Below, in pieces: positions 16,082 through 24,437 of a stretch of DNA of 64,000 nt (within the stretch, counting starts at the first letter, position 1; every line of letters starts with the position of its first letter). Below the pieces are notes generated by a model. The model ran no database searches and had not been told where the DNA came from. It saw nothing but the letters and a program-made list of their open reading frames with translations. The DNA is from Mogibacterium sp. GTDB lineage: Bacteria; Bacillota; Clostridia; Peptostreptococcales; Anaerovoracaceae. The DNA lies in assembly GCA_017512145.1 (NCBI GenBank), contig JAFWHB010000028.1:62001-126000 (forward strand), given 5' to 3'. Made by a program: the position numbers and the translations under genes.

Positions 16082-17611
16082 ATGAATCAAACGGGAAGCA
16101 AGACAAACAAGAAGCCAAAGAAGAATCTCAAGCATTTCACGCTGCTGCATTCGAATGACATACACGGAAAATTTACCGGTAAGCTGGATGAAGACGGCAG
16201 AATGACAGGATCTCTTGCCCAGGTGGCAGGATATGTAAATGCAGTCAAAGAAGAGAATCCTGATACTTTGTACTGCATCGCGGGAGATGTTTTCCAGGGT
16301 TCACTTATAGACAGCGACTTCCAGGGGCTCTCCACAATGGAGATACTCAACATGCTGCCTATAGATATCATGTCACTTGGCAATCACGAGCTTGACTATG
16401 GAATATCTCATATGCTCTTTGTAGATAAGTGCGCTGATTTTCCTATAGTAAATGCCAACTTCAGAATAAGGACCAACGGATCGCATATGTTTGATCCTTA
16501 CAAGATCATTGAAGTTGGCGGGCTTAAGATCCTGTTCATCGGACTTCTGACTCAGAACATTGTTGATCAGACCAAGGCTGAAGGCCTTGTAGGAACCTTC
16601 GTAACGGTTGATGAACCGGCAGACGAGGTGAAGAGAATTACAACCATGATCAGGGAACAGGGTATAAGTGTAGATTACACCATCCTGCTCACTCATATTG
16701 GTTATGAAGCTGATCTTGAACTAGCTGCAGCTGTTGATCCTGAGTGCAAGGTGGATCTTATCGTAGGAGGCCATTCCCACACCTATCTGGATGAACCACC
16801 TATAATCAATGATATGCTGATCGTACAGGCAGGAATGGAGGATACACATATCGGGCGTCTTGACGTAATTATCGATGTGGACCACAGGGAGATCGACAGC
16901 TGGACATGGCAAATGGTCCCTGTCGATGAAGACCACTGTCCTGAGGACAAGCTGGTCAAAGCTCTGGTCGGAACTTATGAGTTCGAGATAGATGCCAAAT
17001 ACAGTCAGGTAGTAACAAGACTTGCACGCAAGCTCGACAATTACGGCAGAGGCAACGCAACGGAACTCGGACAGCTTTATGCTGATGTTTTCTGCGATGC
17101 TCTTAATCTTGATGCAATGCTGCTGGCATCTTCGAGCACAAGATGCTATTATCTAGACATGACAGTTACTCTTCAGGATCTGAGAGAGAGCTATCCATAT
17201 GATGGCAAGATATATAAGCTTGCTCTCAGCGGAAGTCAGATCAGGAGAATGATGAAGCATTGCCTCAGAGATGAAGTAATAGTAAACTGGAAGGAGACAT
17301 TCTATCATATCTCGAAGAGCATGCATGTCATTTATAATTATGATACCGGTGATATCAGTATCACCATAAATGGCAAAGAGCTTCAGGATGATGAGATCTA
17401 TCAGATCGGATTGCAGGAATTCTATTTCGCCAATTCAGAGATTGGCTTCGGAATGACAAATGAAGAGCTTCAGGAGCATGGAGAGGCACGTGTTGCTTCG
17501 AGTGATGCCTTCGGGACTCTCAGGGAATATCTCTCAAGCAACAAGAATCTCGGCGGTCCGATAGATAACAGACTCATAATCAAGGGCAAAGTCCCTAAGC
17601 ATACCAAATAG
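16082..17611 (+). CDS. bifunctional UDP-sugar hydrolase/5'-nucleotidase family protein
   Basis: A 509-residue calcineurin-like phosphoesterase plus 5'-nucleotidase C-terminal domain. Metal-binding motifs are LHSNDIHGKF, GDVFQGS, LGNHELDYG, THIGYEADL and VGGHSHTYL; the C-terminal substrate domain covers about residues 330-490. Family members hydrolyse nucleotides or UDP-sugars, normally outside the cell after export. This protein begins with a short Lys-rich stretch and no hydrophobic signal peptide, so it may act in the cytoplasm. The RBS is weak (TAGGA). A promoter candidate lies 45 bases upstream. Confidence 0.87.
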   Translation: MNQTGSKTNKKPKKNLKHFTLLHSNDIHGKFTGKLDEDGRMTGSLAQVAGYVNAVKEENPDTLYCIAGDVFQGSLIDSDFQGLSTMEILNMLPIDIMSLGNHELDYGISHMLFVDKCADFPIVNANFRIRTNGSHMFDPYKIIEVGGLKILFIGLLTQNIVDQTKAEGLVGTFVTVDEPADEVKRITTMIREQGISVDYTILLTHIGYEADLELAAAVDPECKVDLIVGGHSHTYLDEPPIINDMLIVQAGMEDTHIGRLDVIIDVDHREIDSWTWQMVPVDEDHCPEDKLVKALVGTYEFEIDAKYSQVVTRLARKLDNYGRGNATELGQLYADVFCDALNLDAMLLASSSTRCYYLDMTVTLQDLRESYPYDGKIYKLALSGSQIRRMMKHCLRDEVIVNWKETFYHISKSMHVIYNYDTGDISITINGKELQDDEIYQIGLQEFYFANSEIGFGMTNEELQEHGEARVASSDAFGTLREYLSSNKNLGGPIDNRLIIKGKVPKHTK

Positions 17612-17650
17612 TTATTAATCCACTAAGAATAGAACAAGAAAGGCCTAACA

Positions 17651-17947
17651 ATGGAAATCAGAAAGACTGTAGACGGAAGTAAGCTGGTACTGGCACCTGT
17701 AGGCAAGCTTGACGCAATGTCCGCGCCTGAACTTGGAGACATTGTAAGGAAGGAACTCGATGGAGTAACTGAACTGGGGTTTGATCTTTCAGAACTGACA
17801 TATACATCCTCCGCAGGTCTCAGAGTATTTATCTCTGCTCAGAAGATCATGAGCAAGCAGGGCAGTATGTATATATGCAATGTCTGCGATGAGATCAAAG
17901 AAGTTTTCGAGCTTGTAGGCTTCAACGATATCTTCGATATAAGGTAA
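17651..17947 (+). CDS. STAS domain protein (anti-anti-sigma factor-like)
   Basis: A 98-residue single STAS domain similar to SpoIIAA/RsbV anti-sigma factor antagonists. The phosphorylatable serine region is LTYTSSAGLRVF (around residue 56). In characterised systems the unphosphorylated protein sequesters an anti-sigma kinase. No kinase, phosphatase or sigma factor gene is adjacent, so the partner is elsewhere or the protein does something else. RBS AAAGG precedes the start. An elaborate hairpin begins at its stop codon. Confidence 0.85.
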   Translation: MEIRKTVDGSKLVLAPVGKLDAMSAPELGDIVRKELDGVTELGFDLSELTYTSSAGLRVFISAQKIMSKQGSMYICNVCDEIKEVFELVGFNDIFDIR

Positions 17948-18001
17948 TATCAGAGCTGACATACCTGCAGGGATCCTGCAGGGGGTGGTATGCCCTGATA
18001 T
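17947..18001 (+). other. three-tier hairpin after the STAS gene
   Basis: Three nested stems on one axis: ATATCAG/CTGATAT (17947-17953 and 17995-18001), CATACC/GGTATG (17960-17965 and 17987-17992), and CCTGCAGG/CCTGCAGG (17964-17971 and 17975-17982) with a 3-base loop. It overlaps the stop codon, has no T run, and is followed by a separate ordinary terminator. It could protect the mRNA 3' end or be a small RNA; the role is unknown. Confidence 0.6.
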
Positions 18002-18016
18002 CTTATGATGCATCAA

Positions 18017-18040
18017 GGGGTGCCTTGGGCACCTCGTTTT
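18017..18040 (+). terminator. intrinsic terminator
   Basis: GGGGTGCC-TTG-GGCACCTC (one G-T pair) followed by GTTTTG. Confidence 0.8.
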
Positions 18041-18089
18041 GATTGCCTGATTATGCTACAATAACAGCAGGAAAGAGAGGCACAGCAGA

Positions 18090-18623
18090 ATGCATCCAAT
18101 TAAACATTTCAAGACAATAACAGAACACCGCAATCTCGTTTGTAAATACTGCATCAGGATCGGCCTGATTAAACAGGGCCTGCTTCATGATCTCAGCAAA
18201 TACTCTCCGATGGAATTCTGGCGCGGAGCAGTCTATTACCAGGGGAACAGGAGCCCTAACGATGCAGAGCGGAGAAAAACAGGCGTATCCAAGGCGTGGC
18301 TCCACCATAAGGGCCGCAACAAACATCATTTTGAATACTGGATCGACTATGTGATCAATGAAGATGGCACGGTAGGATTCGGCGGCAACAGGATGCCTAA
18401 GAAGTACGTAGCTGAAATGTTCTGCGACAGATTAGCTGCATGCAGGGTCTATTTAGGTGACAAATATACTGATGCATCTGCCTATGAATACTTTGACAGA
18501 GCCAGAAAATGGACAATGATGCATCCCGAGACCTCAGCCGAGCTCGAGAAGCTCCTTCTCATGCTCAAGGACGAGGGCGAGGATGCAACCTTTAAATATA
18601 TACGCAAATGGCTCAAAGAATAA
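18090..18623 (+). CDS. DUF5662 family protein
   Basis: A 177-residue DUF5662 protein. It is rich in conserved His (TEHRNLVCKYC, LLHDLSKYS, WLHHKGRNKHHFEYW), with an HD-like pair that looks metal-binding, but no function is established for the family. It is found as a single-copy cytoplasmic protein in many Clostridia and their phages. RBS AGGAAAGAG is upstream. It is followed within about 25 bases by the aconitase X genes, and the three may form one transcript. Confidence 0.82.
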   Translation: MHPIKHFKTITEHRNLVCKYCIRIGLIKQGLLHDLSKYSPMEFWRGAVYYQGNRSPNDAERRKTGVSKAWLHHKGRNKHHFEYWIDYVINEDGTVGFGGNRMPKKYVAEMFCDRLAACRVYLGDKYTDASAYEYFDRARKWTMMHPETSAELEKLLLMLKDEGEDATFKYIRKWLKE

Positions 18624-18646
18624 CATGCAGAAGGGAGATGAGGTAC

Positions 18647-19933
18647 TTGGATTATAAGATGAAACTTACTGAAGAACAGAAGAGTATACTTGAAGGTTCG
18701 AAGGGTGAGACTCTCGCTAAGGTCATGGAATCACTTGTCAGATATGGCGAGTTGTTCGGCGCCGATGAGATGGTACCCGTAAGCAGCAAATATAACCATC
18801 TTGTCACTTCTTTCGGACTCAAGGCTCTCGGACCTGTATATGAACTTATGGACAAGCTGATCGAAGCGGGTGCTCCATCGGGTCAGAAGTTTACTGTCGA
18901 TCCTAAGCCGCTTGACAAGAATGTTCCTAGCAATTTTGCGCAGGATGTTGTCTTCAAGCTATTCATGTACAGCCGCCAGAGAGACTATGAAGAGCAGCTG
19001 AGACAGCTCGGACTGTTGTCAGACAGTTCCTTTACATGCACTTGCTACATGGACGAGGTAGGCAATAAGCCTGGATACGGTGATGTTCTCAGCTGGGCTG
19101 AATCATCTGCCATTGTTTACGCAAATTCAGTTCTCGGCGCAAGATGCAACCGTAATTCGGGAATTATTGATCTCATGGGTTCTGTAATAGGCTATGTACC
19201 AAGATTCGGACTTCTCACAGATGAGGGCAGGAAGGCCGACTGGATAGTTGAGATCTGGACCGAGAAGAAGCCGGAAGCTCAGCTTCTCGGATCAGCTATC
19301 GGCATGAAGGTAATGGAAGATGTACCGTATGTCAGAGGCCTTGATAAATGGATCGGTAATGAGCTTGATGATGAGGCCTGCACATATCTCAAGGACTTTG
19401 GTGCTGCAACAGCATCTAATGGCGCTGTAGGTCTCTATCATGTCGAAGGACTTACTCCTGAGGCGGTCAGATATGGTGAGGACCTCATCAAACCGGACGC
19501 TAAGGTCTATGTCATCGATGATGCAGAGCTTGAGCGTGTATACAGAGAATATCCGGTAATATGGAAGAACAAGGATGCATCACCAAAGCTCTGCTTTATG
19601 GGATGTCCTCATATGAGTCTCCAGCAGCTCAAGGACTGGACTGACAAGGTAGAGGCAGGCCTTGCAAAGAGCGGCGAGAAGAAGGTAGTTGTTCCTACAG
19701 TATTTACAGCAGCTCCGGGAGTCCTTGAGGAGTTCGCTAAGACTCCGTATGCTGAGAGACTTAAGGCGACAGGTGTAATCACTTCGTACATTTGTCCGCT
19801 CATGTATATGAATAATCCTCTCAGTGAGAAGATGCCTGTTATCACATCAAGCAACAAGCTGCGTACATATACTTCGGCTCGTTACTATACTGATGATGAG
19901 ATTCTTGATCAGATCACGAAAGGAGGTAAGTAA
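18647..19933 (+). CDS. aconitase X catalytic (large) subunit
   Basis: The catalytic domain of aconitase X (formerly DUF521), about 428 residues. This family shares the aconitase fold. Characterised bacterial members dehydrate cis-3-hydroxy-L-proline, and archaeal ones dehydrate phosphomevalonate. The swivelling domain is encoded separately just downstream. Start choice: in-frame TTG at 18647 lies 9 bases after AAGGGAG. ATG 18659 (MKLTEEQKS) matches the usual family N-terminus but has a distant RBS; an ATG at 18638 abuts the RBS. Which substrate applies cannot be decided from sequence; the peptide and proline context of the window leans toward hydroxyproline. Confidence 0.85.
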   Translation: MDYKMKLTEEQKSILEGSKGETLAKVMESLVRYGELFGADEMVPVSSKYNHLVTSFGLKALGPVYELMDKLIEAGAPSGQKFTVDPKPLDKNVPSNFAQDVVFKLFMYSRQRDYEEQLRQLGLLSDSSFTCTCYMDEVGNKPGYGDVLSWAESSAIVYANSVLGARCNRNSGIIDLMGSVIGYVPRFGLLTDEGRKADWIVEIWTEKKPEAQLLGSAIGMKVMEDVPYVRGLDKWIGNELDDEACTYLKDFGAATASNGAVGLYHVEGLTPEAVRYGEDLIKPDAKVYVIDDAELERVYREYPVIWKNKDASPKLCFMGCPHMSLQQLKDWTDKVEAGLAKSGEKKVVVPTVFTAAPGVLEEFAKTPYAERLKATGVITSYICPLMYMNNPLSEKMPVITSSNKLRTYTSARYYTDDEILDQITKGGK

Positions 19934-19935
19934 AG

Positions 19936-20388
19936 ATGAAAGCATTCAAGGGAAGAGTAGTAGTACCCGGAAGAATAGCTGCTGAAGCTCTGGTATCACA
20001 TCAGGGACTCAACACACTTGCCTCGTTCCAGAAGGCTCTTCAGTTCGGTGACAAGAAGGCTACATGCGGAGATCAGAACAATCCGGATCTCTATGGCAAG
20101 CAGATGGCAGGGAAGGCACTTTGCCTGCCGCAGACAATAGGTTCGACAACCGGCGGTCTTGTTCTTTACTGCGCATGCTCGATGGGAAGGCAGCCTGCAT
20201 GCATGCTGTTCTCTAATCCGATCGATTCACTTGCTGCTGCAGGAGCAGTACTTGCTGATGTCTGGCTCGATAATGTCAGGATGCCTGTAGTAGATTCTCT
20301 CGGACAGGAATTTCTTGATTATGTCGAGGATGGAATGAACATCATCATACAGGAAGACGGAGTTGTTCTTGTAGGAGACAAGTTCTGA
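19936..20388 (+). CDS. aconitase X swivel (small) subunit
   Basis: A 150-residue swivelling domain of aconitase X (DUF126), with the family motif TIGSTTGG in LCLPQTIGSTTGGLVLY. It closes over the active site of the large subunit, whose stop codon lies two bases upstream; the RBS GGAGG is inside the 3' end of that gene, indicating tight coupling. In some species the two domains are fused; here they are separate. Confidence 0.86.
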   Translation: MKAFKGRVVVPGRIAAEALVSHQGLNTLASFQKALQFGDKKATCGDQNNPDLYGKQMAGKALCLPQTIGSTTGGLVLYCACSMGRQPACMLFSNPIDSLAAAGAVLADVWLDNVRMPVVDSLGQEFLDYVEDGMNIIIQEDGVVLVGDKF

Positions 20389-20426
20389 TAGGTTCTGATC
20401 ATCATTAACTGAATATCATGAAAATG

Positions 20427-20463
20427 AAAAATACCCTGAGGCCGTCAGCCTCAGGGTATTTTG
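20427..20463 (+). terminator. bidirectional terminator
   Basis: A stem of about 12 bp, AATACCCTGAGG/CCTCAGGGTATT with loop CCGTCAG, flanked by A and T tracts. It serves the aconitase X operon and the convergent hsp20. Confidence 0.9.
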
Positions 20464-20484
20464 TGCCTTGTTTACTGATATTGA

Positions 20485-20934
20485 TTATCCTTCGATCATG
20501 ATGGTCTTCTTCTCAGGGATCTGAGGTTCCTTCTCCTTAGGGAAGGTGAGGCTCAGAACTCCGTCTTCGAACTTAGCCTTGACGTCGTTCTCGCTGATGG
20601 AATCACCTACATAGAAGCTCCTCTGCATAGCTCCGGAATATCTTTCCTGACGGAGCAGCTTGCCCTTAGCGTCCTTCTGTTCTTCATTGAGTCCCTTAGC
20701 AGCTCCGACGATCAGGTAACCATTGTCAAGAGTCAGAGTGATCTCATCCTTCTTGAAGCCCGGCAGATCGATGTCGAGTTCGTAGTTGCCGTCATTGTCA
20801 TGAACGTCAGTCTTCATAAGACCATTAGCGTGCTTGCCATACAGCTTGCGTTCTACATTGTCACCGTGTCTGAACCTTGGCATATCGAAAAAGTCATCAA
20901 AGAAATCATCGTTGAAAAGTGTTGGATAGAACAT
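20485..20934 (-). CDS. small heat shock protein Hsp20
   Basis: A 149-residue alpha-crystallin family ATP-independent holdase. The N-terminal arm contains FFDDFFDMPRF, the alpha-crystallin domain spans about residues 38-140 (ELDIDLPGFKKDEITL, FEDGVLSLTFPK), and a short C-terminal IPEKKTIMI supplies the I-x-I-type anchor for oligomers. RBS AAGGAGG precedes the ATG. It is under a strong sigma-A promoter with a perfect CIRCE operator, so it should be repressed by HrcA and induced by heat. hrcA itself is not in the window. Confidence 0.95.
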   Translation of the reverse strand: MFYPTLFNDDFFDDFFDMPRFRHGDNVERKLYGKHANGLMKTDVHDNDGNYELDIDLPGFKKDEITLTLDNGYLIVGAAKGLNEEQKDAKGKLLRQERYSGAMQRSFYVGDSISENDVKAKFEDGVLSLTFPKEKEPQIPEKKTIMIEG

Positions 20935-21017
20935 AGTATTACCTCCTTATATGTAAATCATTTGTTAACATTGTTGTGCGGACCTTGCTGATCGGTCCTT
21001 ATCTATCTGACGATTAT

Positions 21018-21046
21018 GTTATAACACTTTTGTTAGCACTCGTCAA
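21018..21046 (-). promoter_or_regulatory. sigma-A promoter of hsp20
   Basis: On the minus strand TTGACG (21041-21046), a 17-base spacer and TATAAC (21018-21023). The -35 lies inside the CIRCE element. Confidence 0.85.
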
Positions 21047-21059
21047 TAGAGAGTGCTAA
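21033..21059 (-). promoter_or_regulatory. CIRCE operator (HrcA site)
   Basis: A perfect TTAGCACTC-N9-GAGTGCTAA, the canonical CIRCE inverted repeat, extended by one more pair on each side (21032-21060). It overlaps the -35 of hsp20, so bound HrcA would block RNA polymerase. Confidence 0.95.
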
Positions 21060-21230
21060 CAATTTTTAAAATATTTTTCATTCATGTCAGAATCCCTGTT
21101 ATGCTCGCCTGAGGATATGTGAAAATGCAGTGAAATGATGAGAATTAATCTATCTTTCGTGTTATAATAATGTGTCAAATTGTGAGCTTTATCAGGCTCT
21201 TGTGATACAAATAAGTAATGGAGGATGTTT

Positions 21231-22856
21231 ATGAAGGTAACTTTCATTGGTGCTACTCACGAGGTCACGGGTTCCTGCTCATTGCTTGAGGTAAATGGCA
21301 AGAACATCATCGTTGACTGTGGTATGGAACAGGGTGCTGATATTTTCGAGAATATCGAGATTCCTGTAGCACCATCGGATATAGATGCTATCGTTCTTAC
21401 ACATGCGCACATTGACCATACAGGTAAGGTACCGTTCCTTGTCAAGAATGGCTACTCAGGACCTATTTATTCAACAGAGGCTACAAGGCAGCTGTGCGAT
21501 ATAATGCTGATGGATTCTGCTCATATCCAGGAATTCGAAGCTCAGTGGCGCAACCGTAAGGGCAAGAGAGCAGGAAGAGACGATTACGTTCCTCTCTATA
21601 CAACAGAAGATGCACAGAACACGATGAAGCTTTTCCGGACTGCCGGTTACGGAACTGATGTCGAGATCTTCGATGGTGTAACCATCAATTATACTGACGC
21701 CGGACATCTGCTGGGTTCATCAAGTGTATTCTTCAGGCTCAGAGAAGGCGGAGAGGAGAGAACTATACTCTTCTCAGGCGACATCGGTAACTTTGACAAA
21801 CCGCTGATCCACTCGCCGCAGACACCGCCGCAGCCTGACTATACAGTAATCGAGTCGACATACGGCAACAGGCTCCACGGTGAGAAGCCTGACTATGTCG
21901 GCGAACTTACCAAGGTAATACAGAGAACACTTGACAGAGGTGGTAATGTAGTAATACCTGCTTTCGCAGTAGGAAGGACTCAGGAGCTCCTGTACTACCT
22001 CCGTATCATCAAAGAAGAAGGCCTTGTGAAGTATCACGACGGCTTCCCTGTAATTGTAGACAGTCCGCTTGCAGTTGAGGCAACGAACATATACAGCACA
22101 GAAATGTACGAGTACTACGATGATGAGGCACTTGAGCTTATCAGGGCCGGAATCAACCCTGTTACATTCCCGGATCTTCAGCTGTCTGTCTCAAGTGATG
22201 AATCCAAGCTGATCAATGAGAACAACACACCGAAGATAATCATTTCCGCATCGGGAATGTGCGAAGCCGGCAGGATCAGGCATCACCTCAAGCACAATCT
22301 CTGGAGACCTGAGTGTACGATTCTTTTCGTAGGATATCAGAGTATCGGAACTGTAGGCGCCAAGATACTTGACGGCGCCGAGAATGTCAAACTCTTTGGC
22401 GAAGATATCCAGGTCAGGGCAGAGATCAAGAGACTTGATGCATTCTCAAGCCATGCTGATGAGAACATGCTCAAGAACTGGCTCAAGAACGCACCTCCTA
22501 AGATCCAGATATTTGTCAACCATGGAGAGGATGAGGTAACAGAATCCTTTGCCAGGGATGCATCGGAGCTGATCGGAAAGCCTGCAGTGGCACCATACAG
22601 TGGTGAAACATGGGACCTTGTGAAGTGCGAAATGATTTCACAGGCACCTATTGTACCTGTAATAAGAAAACAGGCACAGGGCGGAGTCCAGATCAGTACA
22701 GAGAGAACAGGAAAGAACCGCTCCGTATACGAAGAACTGCGTAATGCGGGTGAGGGCCTTATTGATCTCATCGAACAGGAACAGGGTGCATCCAACAAGG
22801 AAATCAAGAGACTTACCAGAGAGATCAATGAGCTCATAGCGAAATACAGAGCATAA
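21231..22856 (+). CDS. MBL-fold beta-CASP RNA hydrolase
   Basis: A 541-residue metallo-beta-lactamase plus beta-CASP protein of the CPSF73/TTHA0252 type, expected to act as an RNA endo- or exonuclease in the cytoplasm. Zinc motifs: HAHIDHTGKVP, DAGHLLGSS, FSGDIGN. Beta-CASP motifs: VIVDSPLAVEATNIY, ISASGMCEAGRIRHHL (the RNA-binding turn) and DAFSSHAD, with the final His in FVNHGEDE. A C-terminal tail of about 80 residues follows. ATG 21231 is preferred to ATG 21225 because TGGAGG is 6 bases from the former. A TATAAT at 21163-21168 may be its -10 box. Confidence 0.9.
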   Translation: MKVTFIGATHEVTGSCSLLEVNGKNIIVDCGMEQGADIFENIEIPVAPSDIDAIVLTHAHIDHTGKVPFLVKNGYSGPIYSTEATRQLCDIMLMDSAHIQEFEAQWRNRKGKRAGRDDYVPLYTTEDAQNTMKLFRTAGYGTDVEIFDGVTINYTDAGHLLGSSSVFFRLREGGEERTILFSGDIGNFDKPLIHSPQTPPQPDYTVIESTYGNRLHGEKPDYVGELTKVIQRTLDRGGNVVIPAFAVGRTQELLYYLRIIKEEGLVKYHDGFPVIVDSPLAVEATNIYSTEMYEYYDDEALELIRAGINPVTFPDLQLSVSSDESKLINENNTPKIIISASGMCEAGRIRHHLKHNLWRPECTILFVGYQSIGTVGAKILDGAENVKLFGEDIQVRAEIKRLDAFSSHADENMLKNWLKNAPPKIQIFVNHGEDEVTESFARDASELIGKPAVAPYSGETWDLVKCEMISQAPIVPVIRKQAQGGVQISTERTGKNRSVYEELRNAGEGLIDLIEQEQGASNKEIKRLTREINELIAKYRA

Positions 22857-22881
22857 TATTGAAGAGGAGATTTACATCTAA

Positions 22882-23682
22882 ATGGATAACAGACCGATTG
22901 CTTTCTTCGATTCAGGTCTTGGCGGGCTTACTTCAGTTCAGGAGCTTCACAGGCAGCTCCCGGGAGAGAAGGTAATATACTACGGAGATACCGCGCGTAC
23001 TCCGTACGGAAGCAAATCCCCCGATACAATAAGAAGATTTGCAACACAGATCGTGGACTATCTTGTAAGCAAGAATCCTAAGATGATAATAATAGCCTGC
23101 AATACTGCTACATCCTGGGCTCTCGATTCCCTGAGAGAAAGATATCCGGATATACCTATTCTCGGCGTTATCGGACCTACCGTAAGGAAGGTCGTAAGTG
23201 ATGGCTGCAGGAAGGTAGGCGTTATTGCAACTAAGGCGACTATTGGAAGTGATATCTACGGAAGAAGCCTTAAGGCGCTCGATCCGTCCATAGAAGTATA
23301 CAGCCTGGCTCTGCCTGCTGTTGTTCCTCTCGTAGAAGAGGGATTTACAGATACCAAGATCATGGAGCTGACTGTCAGACATTACATGGATGACTTTGTC
23401 AAAGATAATGATTTTGAGGATCTGATCCTCGGATGCACACATTACCCTCTGATCGCAGGGCATATCCGCAGCTTGTATCCGGGAATCAGGCTTTACAATT
23501 CATCTGCAGAGGTAATTAATGAAGCAAGAGAGCTCCTCGAAGAGCGTGACATGCTCGCCGAGAACTCTGAACTTACTGACAGATACTACGCAAGTGACCT
23601 GTCAGATAACTTTATTGCAATGACTGATTTGCTGTTTGCAGGAACAGATTTTAAGATTAAGTTCGTAAAACTTGAAGATTAG
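22882..23682 (+). CDS. murI: glutamate racemase
   Basis: 266 residues. It converts L- to D-glutamate for peptidoglycan. The two catalytic cysteines lie in ACNTATSW and LGCTHYPL; the N-terminus FFDSGLGGLTS is the family signature. RBS GAAGAGGAGAT precedes the ATG. It follows the beta-CASP RNase gene by 25 bases and is probably co-transcribed. Confidence 0.95.
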   Translation: MDNRPIAFFDSGLGGLTSVQELHRQLPGEKVIYYGDTARTPYGSKSPDTIRRFATQIVDYLVSKNPKMIIIACNTATSWALDSLRERYPDIPILGVIGPTVRKVVSDGCRKVGVIATKATIGSDIYGRSLKALDPSIEVYSLALPAVVPLVEEGFTDTKIMELTVRHYMDDFVKDNDFEDLILGCTHYPLIAGHIRSLYPGIRLYNSSAEVINEARELLEERDMLAENSELTDRYYASDLSDNFIAMTDLLFAGTDFKIKFVKLED

Positions 23683-23691
23683 ACAAATTTC

Positions 23692-23720
23692 TTGTACAAT
23701 CAATAAGCTGTGCGTATTAT
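23692..23720 (+). promoter_or_regulatory. candidate promoter of the CYTH gene
   Basis: TTGTAC (23692-23697), 17-base spacer, TATTAT (23715-23720), 33 bases before the start codon. Confidence 0.55.
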
Positions 23721-23753
23721 GCAGATAATACTAGACTGCAGTCAGGAGACAAT

Positions 23754-24368
23754 ATGGAAACAGAATTTAAATTCAGTCTTAACGACACATCGGTATTTGA
23801 CAGTATCGTAGAGAATGCCGAGATCAACAAGATGGGACTAGACGCTGTTGAAACAATTGACATGCACGCATCTTATTTTGACACACCTGAGCAGGATTTC
23901 AGGCAGAGGGGAATTGCCTACAGGATCCGTGAGGAGAATGAGAGGATAACTGCCACGATCAAGTGGGATGTTGATGTCAGTGAGGGACTCCACAGAAGAG
24001 AGGAGTTCAATCTTGTCGTTAATGACGAGAGATTCGCTGAGGCACCTGATATCGATCTGTTTATTTCGAGCGACGCTTATGATGTCCTCTACGAGGCAGC
24101 AGGTCACAAGAAGCTTCAGAAGACAATCAGCATGGACTATACGAGGCGTCAGTTCAAGGTCGACACCGGAAAGTCCATTAGCTGCATATCAGTAGATGAA
24201 GGAATCATCCATCATATTGACGGATATGACGTTCCTATCTGCGAGCTTGAGATCGAGTGGTATTACGGAGATGAATCAGACTTCATCGATCTTGCTACTC
24301 TGATACAGAACAAATACGCTCTTGAGCCAGAGAACAAATCCAAGCTTCAGCGTGCGACAGGCTGCTGA
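23754..24368 (+). CDS. CYTH domain (triphosphate tunnel) protein
   Basis: A 204-residue CYTH protein beginning with the diagnostic ExExK motif (METEFKF: E2, E4, K6). Further charged tunnel residues are in AYRIREENERITATIKW and CELEIEWYYG. The family binds triphosphates with divalent metal; bacterial members act as tripolyphosphatases or, in class IV, adenylate cyclases. The substrate here is unknown. Confidence 0.88.
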   Translation: METEFKFSLNDTSVFDSIVENAEINKMGLDAVETIDMHASYFDTPEQDFRQRGIAYRIREENERITATIKWDVDVSEGLHRREEFNLVVNDERFAEAPDIDLFISSDAYDVLYEAAGHKKLQKTISMDYTRRQFKVDTGKSISCISVDEGIIHHIDGYDVPICELEIEWYYGDESDFIDLATLIQNKYALEPENKSKLQRATGC

Positions 24369-24437
24369 TCTGAGGCTCTTGGCACCTATTTATATCAATA
24401 ATTAATACAAATAATATACAACGGAGGAACAATTCAA

